DNA of 64,000 nt from WHSW01 sp963769945. Lineage in GTDB: Bacteria; Actinomycetota; Thermoleophilia; Solirubrobacterales; 70-9. The position numbers were made by a program, and so were the translations under genes. The DNA lies in assembly GCA_963769945.1 (NCBI GenBank), contig CAVYOA010000014.1:372001-436000 (forward strand), written 5' to 3'. Positions 60,567 to 64,000 of the stretch are shown piece after piece (position 1 is the stretch's first letter; each line of letters starts with the position of its first letter). The notes below the pieces were generated by a model. That model did not search any database. It saw only the letters and a list, made by a program, of their open reading frames with translations, and was not told the origin of the DNA.

Positions 60567-61578
60567 CGACGGTCAACGCGCCTGGGTCGACGGCGAGCTC
60601 GAGCTCGGTGTGGTTGCCGATGTAGTCGCCATCCACCTGAACGGGAAACGCGCGTGGCTGGCCCTGCGCATTCTCAGACGCGGCGACGATCCGTCCGGCG
60701 GTGATGTCGTCGAAGTGGTCGATCTGGCGATGGCGGCTGGCGCGCAGGCCTTCAGCGAGAACGCGGGTGACGATCGGAGCCATGTCGCGCTGGGCCGCAC
60801 GCTTGAGTACAGCTACCGAGAGCGTGCCGTCATCGGGTTCGATCCCCTCGCAAACTCGTACCGGGCGGCCGCCGAAGTACGTGAACGGGTCCGAGTTCTG
60901 AGCCAGGACGGTGACGCCCTCAGAGCTCTCGCGGCCATCGGCCTCGAAGCGCATCCGGACCGGATTTCGCAGGTAGTCGCGATAGAACGAGGCGACCGCG
61001 ACCCACGTGTAGAAGTAGGGGCCACCGCGCGCCTTCAGCTTCGGTCGCTGATCGACCTTCATCGCGGCGGTTGCGTCGAGCCCCGACCCGCAGGAGAAGA
61101 CGAAATGGCGGCCGTTGGCCAGCCCGAGGTCGATCGTGCGCGGCTCGAAGCGATCGGCGAGCCCGAGCAGGTGCTCGGTCGCGTCGACCACGTCGTTGGG
61201 GATTCCGAGCGTGCGGCAGACGACGTTGGTCGAGCCGCCGGGCAGGATGCCGACGGGCACGCCGGTGCCGGCGAGGCCGTTAGCAACCTCGTTCAGGGTG
61301 CCGTCGCCGCCGAAGGCGACGACGAGGTCGTAACCGCCGTCGCGCGCCTCGCGGCCGATCTCAGTCGCATGATTCTGCGCCTGGGTCGAGACCGCTTCGA
61401 CCTCGTAGCGACCCTGCAAGGCGTAGACGACGAGGTTCTTGAGCCGGTCCGAGACCGTTGTCGCGTAGGGGTTGACGATGATCAGCATCCGCTTCTTTCG
61501 CGGACGCGAGAACTCGCGATCGCGACCGACGAAGCGGTCGCGGGCTGGGGTGGGAGGCGGGGCGGTAGCCGTGCTCAC
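60559..61578 (-). CDS. Diacylglycerol kinase catalytic-domain lipid kinase
   Basis: 339 residues from GTG 61578. RMLIIVNPYATTVSDRLKNL, then VVAFGGDGTLNEVANGLAG (nucleotide motif, near residue 89) and GILPGGSTNVVCRTLGIP, FSCGSGLDATAAMK and a C-terminal FPVQVDGDYIGNHTELEL. Such enzymes phosphorylate diacylglycerol or related lipids with ATP; in mycobacterial relatives this serves phosphatidylinositol mannoside lipids. The N-terminal 30 residues are basic and disordered. Confidence 0.88.
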   Translation of the reverse strand: MSTATAPPPTPARDRFVGRDREFSRPRKKRMLIIVNPYATTVSDRLKNLVVYALQGRYEVEAVSTQAQNHATEIGREARDGGYDLVVAFGGDGTLNEVANGLAGTGVPVGILPGGSTNVVCRTLGIPNDVVDATEHLLGLADRFEPRTIDLGLANGRHFVFSCGSGLDATAAMKVDQRPKLKARGGPYFYTWVAVASFYRDYLRNPVRMRFEADGRESSEGVTVLAQNSDPFTYFGGRPVRVCEGIEPDDGTLSVAVLKRAAQRDMAPIVTRVLAEGLRASRHRQIDHFDDITAGRIVAASENAQGQPRAFPVQVDGDYIGNHTELELAVDPGALTVVA

Positions 61579-61621
61579 ACCGATCTTGTACCCGATGGAC
61601 GGTGTGGAAAGCCTCGCCGGG

Positions 61622-62692
61622 TCAGATCGACCAGGGCTCAGCGTCGTCGCCTGGGCGAGTCAGTGAGTTGCAGAATAGCTCGAGCTCAGCCTGCGAGCCC
61701 GTCGCCTCGAAGTGAACGACGTCGTCGTCGATCACCTCGCGCACCAGCCCGGCAGCGATCAGCAGGTCGACGTGGCCGACAACTTCCGAGAGCGTCAGAT
61801 ATGCCTGGGTCACGGCGACGTTCCCCCACATCTGCTGCGCGAGCTCGTAGGCGGTCCGCGGGCGCTCGTCGATCAGCTTGCGCAGCTTCTCGGCGCGGCG
61901 ACGGTGCATGGCGAAGCGCTGGTCGATCAGAGCGAGGTGATCGGTGATCGGATCGCCATGTCCGGGGAGCAGAATCTCAGCCGGCAGCTCACGAGTGCGC
62001 CGCAGCGACTCGAGGTAGTTGATGAGCGACTTGGGTCGCTCGCTCGAGCCGTCCAGGGGCCGCGCCAGCAACGGGTTGGAAGAGATCTCGGCGAGGAGAT
62101 GGTCGGCGCAGATCAAGATCCGCCGCTCTGAGTCCCAGAAGACCGTGTCGGAGGGGCTGTGGCCGGGACGGTGCTGGACCTCGAAGCTGCGGTCGCGCAG
62201 CGTCAACGCCTCGCCATCGGCAAGCGGCCTGGTCACCTTCGCCGATGAGCCCCAGCCGCGAAAGCTGCGCGACACGCTGCGTAGTGCGATGACGAGGTCA
62301 TCGGGAATGCCATGGCGGTGCATGAGCTCGCTCGCGAACTCGTCATCGCGCTCGGCGTCGTCCTCGTAGCGACCGACGAAGTCGACCACCAGATCGATTG
62401 CCGCGACCTCGGCCCCGGAGCGCGCGGCAACGATCTCGACCAGGCCGAGGTGGTCGATGTGCTGATGGGTGATGACGACGAGCTCGATCTCCTCGATCGC
62501 GTGGCCCGCCTCCTCGAGCTGGCGCTGGAGCTCATCGAGCGACTTACCGGAGTTCGGCCCGGTGTCGAACAGGGTCAGCGGATCGTCTTCGATCAGGTAG
62601 CAGTTGACGCGCCCGACGGCAAACGGAGTTGGAATGCGAAGGCGGTGGATGCCGGCCTCACGCGCTCGTTCGAGCGCTTGCTCGGGGGTCAC
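61622..62692 (-). CDS. MBL-fold metallo-hydrolase with C-terminal winged helix
   Basis: 356 residues. Metal site THQHIDHLG (residue 75), QHRPGHSPSDTVFW, CADHLLAEIS and LLPGHGDPI. The last 80 residues form a winged helix as in LACTB2-like nucleases (RPRTAYELAQQMWGNVA). GTG 62692 overlaps the stop of the upstream phosphohexomutase gene (GTGA). RNase or thioester hydrolysis are both possible. Confidence 0.85.
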   Translation of the reverse strand: MTPEQALERAREAGIHRLRIPTPFAVGRVNCYLIEDDPLTLFDTGPNSGKSLDELQRQLEEAGHAIEEIELVVITHQHIDHLGLVEIVAARSGAEVAAIDLVVDFVGRYEDDAERDDEFASELMHRHGIPDDLVIALRSVSRSFRGWGSSAKVTRPLADGEALTLRDRSFEVQHRPGHSPSDTVFWDSERRILICADHLLAEISSNPLLARPLDGSSERPKSLINYLESLRRTRELPAEILLPGHGDPITDHLALIDQRFAMHRRRAEKLRKLIDERPRTAYELAQQMWGNVAVTQAYLTLSEVVGHVDLLIAAGLVREVIDDDVVHFEATGSQAELELFCNSLTRPGDDAEPWSI

Positions 62693-63998
62693 GACCGGAT
62701 GAAAGCCAGGACCTCGTCGCGCTTTGCCTCCATGTCCTCTCTGGATACCAGCGACTCGAGGTTCAGTCGCAGCAGCGGCTCGGTGTTGGAGGGGCGAACG
62801 TTGAAGTGCCAGTCTGGGTAGTCGACGGAAACGCCGTCGAGCCGGGTGATCTCGGCGTCGGGATGTTGCTTGGCCAGCTCGTTCATCTTCGCCTCGGGAT
62901 CGGCGACCTCGGAGTTGATCTCGCCCGAGATGAAGTACCGCTCGCGCAAGTCACCGACGAGTGCCGACAGCGACTCACCGGTTTGCGAGAGCAGCTCGAG
63001 CACCAACAGCGCCGGAATCGTCCCCGAGTCGGCACTCCAGAAGTCGCGGAAGTAGTAGTGGCCGGAGACCTCGCCGCCAAAGGCGCCGCCGTGCTCGCGC
63101 ATCGCGATCTTGAAGAAGGCGTGCCCTACCCGGTTGATCTGAGCGACGCCGCCGGCGTCACCGACGATGTCGGCTACCGCGCGGCTGGCGCGAACGTCAT
63201 AGAGGACGGTTGCGCCGGGGTCCTTGGCGAGCACCTGCTTTGCCAGCAGCGCCGTGAGGAAGTCACCGTCGACGAACTCCCCCGCGTCGTCGATGAAAAA
63301 GCAGCGGTCGGCGTCGCCGTCCCAGGCGATGCCGAGATCGGCCCCTTCTTCGAGCACGCGGTCGATTACGAACTGGCGGTTCTCGGGCAGCAGCGGGTTC
63401 GGCTCGTGGTCGGGGAAGTTGCCATCGGGCACCCAGTAGGTCTCGATCAGTTCGAGGCCGAGACGCTCGAGCAGCGGTCCGACCATCGGCCCGGCCATGC
63501 CGTTGCCGCCGTCGACGACGACGTTCAGGGGCTTGATCTGCTGAGCGTCGATGAAGGCGAGCGTGTGGCTGTGAAAGGCGTCGTAGACGTCGACGACCTC
63601 GGTCGAGCCGCCGCCCGCAGGATCGGGCATGCCCGCGGCGATCAGATCGCGGATCTCGCCGATACCGGCGTTACCAGAGAGAGCGAGTGCGCCCTCGCGC
63701 ACGAGCTTGACGCCGGTGTAGGCCTTGGGGTTGTGCGAGGCCGTGACCATCGCGCCACCGTCGAGCTCGTGCGAACCGACGAGGAAATAGAGCATCTCGG
63801 TCCCGACCATGCCGGCGTCGACGACCGTCGCGCCCTCGGCGACGATGCCGTCGCGAAGCCGGCCCGCCATCTCGGGCGCCTGCAGGCGCATGTCGCGCCC
63901 GAGGCCGATCCGCAGCTGATCCACGGCCTTGCCGCGCAGATCACCCAGAACCCGGGCGAACGCGCGCCCGAGCAGGAAGTTGGTCTCGCCATCCATCT
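62689..63998 (-). CDS. Phosphomannomutase/phosphoglucomutase, 5' end outside window
   Basis: At least 435 residues. Alpha-D-phosphohexomutase: VTASHNPKAYTGVKLV (phosphoserine loop), WDGDADRCFFIDDAG (metal loop, near residue 225), GEVSGHYYFRD (sugar loop) and RPSNTEPLLRL (phosphate loop). The frame is open up to the right edge and MDGETNFLLGRAF corresponds to about residue 25-30 of homologues, so the real start lies beyond the window. It makes mannose- or glucose-1-phosphate for surface glycans. Confidence 0.93.
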   Translation of the reverse strand, partial: MDGETNFLLGRAFARVLGDLRGKAVDQLRIGLGRDMRLQAPEMAGRLRDGIVAEGATVVDAGMVGTEMLYFLVGSHELDGGAMVTASHNPKAYTGVKLVREGALALSGNAGIGEIRDLIAAGMPDPAGGGSTEVVDVYDAFHSHTLAFIDAQQIKPLNVVVDGGNGMAGPMVGPLLERLGLELIETYWVPDGNFPDHEPNPLLPENRQFVIDRVLEEGADLGIAWDGDADRCFFIDDAGEFVDGDFLTALLAKQVLAKDPGATVLYDVRASRAVADIVGDAGGVAQINRVGHAFFKIAMREHGGAFGGEVSGHYYFRDFWSADSGTIPALLVLELLSQTGESLSALVGDLRERYFISGEINSEVADPEAKMNELAKQHPDAEITRLDGVSVDYPDWHFNVRPSNTEPLLRLNLESLVSREDMEAKRDEVLAFIRS

Positions 63999-64000
63999 CC

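Overview
The window is GC-rich chromosomal DNA (about two thirds G+C by eye) that reads as a high-GC actinobacterium. Gene content and order fit the Thermoleophilia / Solirubrobacterales best: tlyA-nadK-recN-pyrG, a DUF3159 gene before dgt-dnaG, pdxST, yebC-ruvCAB, a fused secDF, a SigB/SigF-type sigma factor, RTX-like Asp/Gly-repeat secreted proteins and choice-of-anchor-L-type surface proteins. This placement is inference from content and style, not from a search. The gene at each end (dxs, a phosphohexomutase) is cut by the window edge.

Layout. 1-2.9 kb: end of dxs, a secreted Asp/Gly-repeat protein, then an ORF-free stretch carrying a perfect CRP-type palindrome, a -10 box and a strong intrinsic terminator (candidate small RNA). 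2.9-8.2 kb: tlyA-nadK-recN and pyrG. 8.2-10.7 kb: a surface protein and an M20 peptidase, both broken by many one-base shifts without in-frame stops, which looks like poor sequence rather than decay. 10.7-19.2 kb: Nudix, xerD, GNAT, mutM, P1 peptidase, recO, DUF3159, dgt, dnaG. 19.25 kb: tRNA-Asn followed by a convergent HNH gene. 20-25.7 kb: glycosyltransferase, SDR, thioredoxin-like lipoprotein, anti-sigma-type ATPase and a frameshifted SigB/F-type sigma factor. 26.2-29.7 kb: ATP-grasp / alpha-E / transglutaminase operon. 30-31.7 kb: a cassette of three proteins with Ala/Gly-rich hydrophobic segments, two of them with Ser/Lys/Arg-rich regions. 31.8 kb: tRNA-Met. 32-41 kb: accessory genes (flavoproteins, methyltransferase, second repeat protein, VOC, GNAT, secreted proteins, RpiR regulator). 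41.4-47.7 kb: pdxST-M29 peptidase, yebC, ruvCAB, PAS protein. 47.8-58.5 kb: secDF, recJ, rel, a family 2 glycosyltransferase, ettA. 58.5-64 kb (minus strand): secreted GH-A-like protein, PepSY protein, HIT, diacylglycerol-kinase-like, MBL hydrolase, phosphohexomutase.

How it works together. DNA replication and repair dominate the core (dnaG, recN, recO, recJ, ruvABC, mutM, xerD, dgt). Operons are tightly packed with ATGA/GTGA/TTGA stop-start overlaps. At least eight first genes lack a Shine-Dalgarno but have a -10-like TAGNNT box ending 6-7 bases before the start codon, implying leaderless mRNAs. Secreted and surface proteins instead carry strong Shine-Dalgarno sites, and the candidate small RNA has two CCUCC-rich stretches complementary to these.

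Sequence quality. About eight genes carry apparent one-base indels. Those calls give the reconstructed span and should be read as probably intact genes in the organism unless read data show otherwise.
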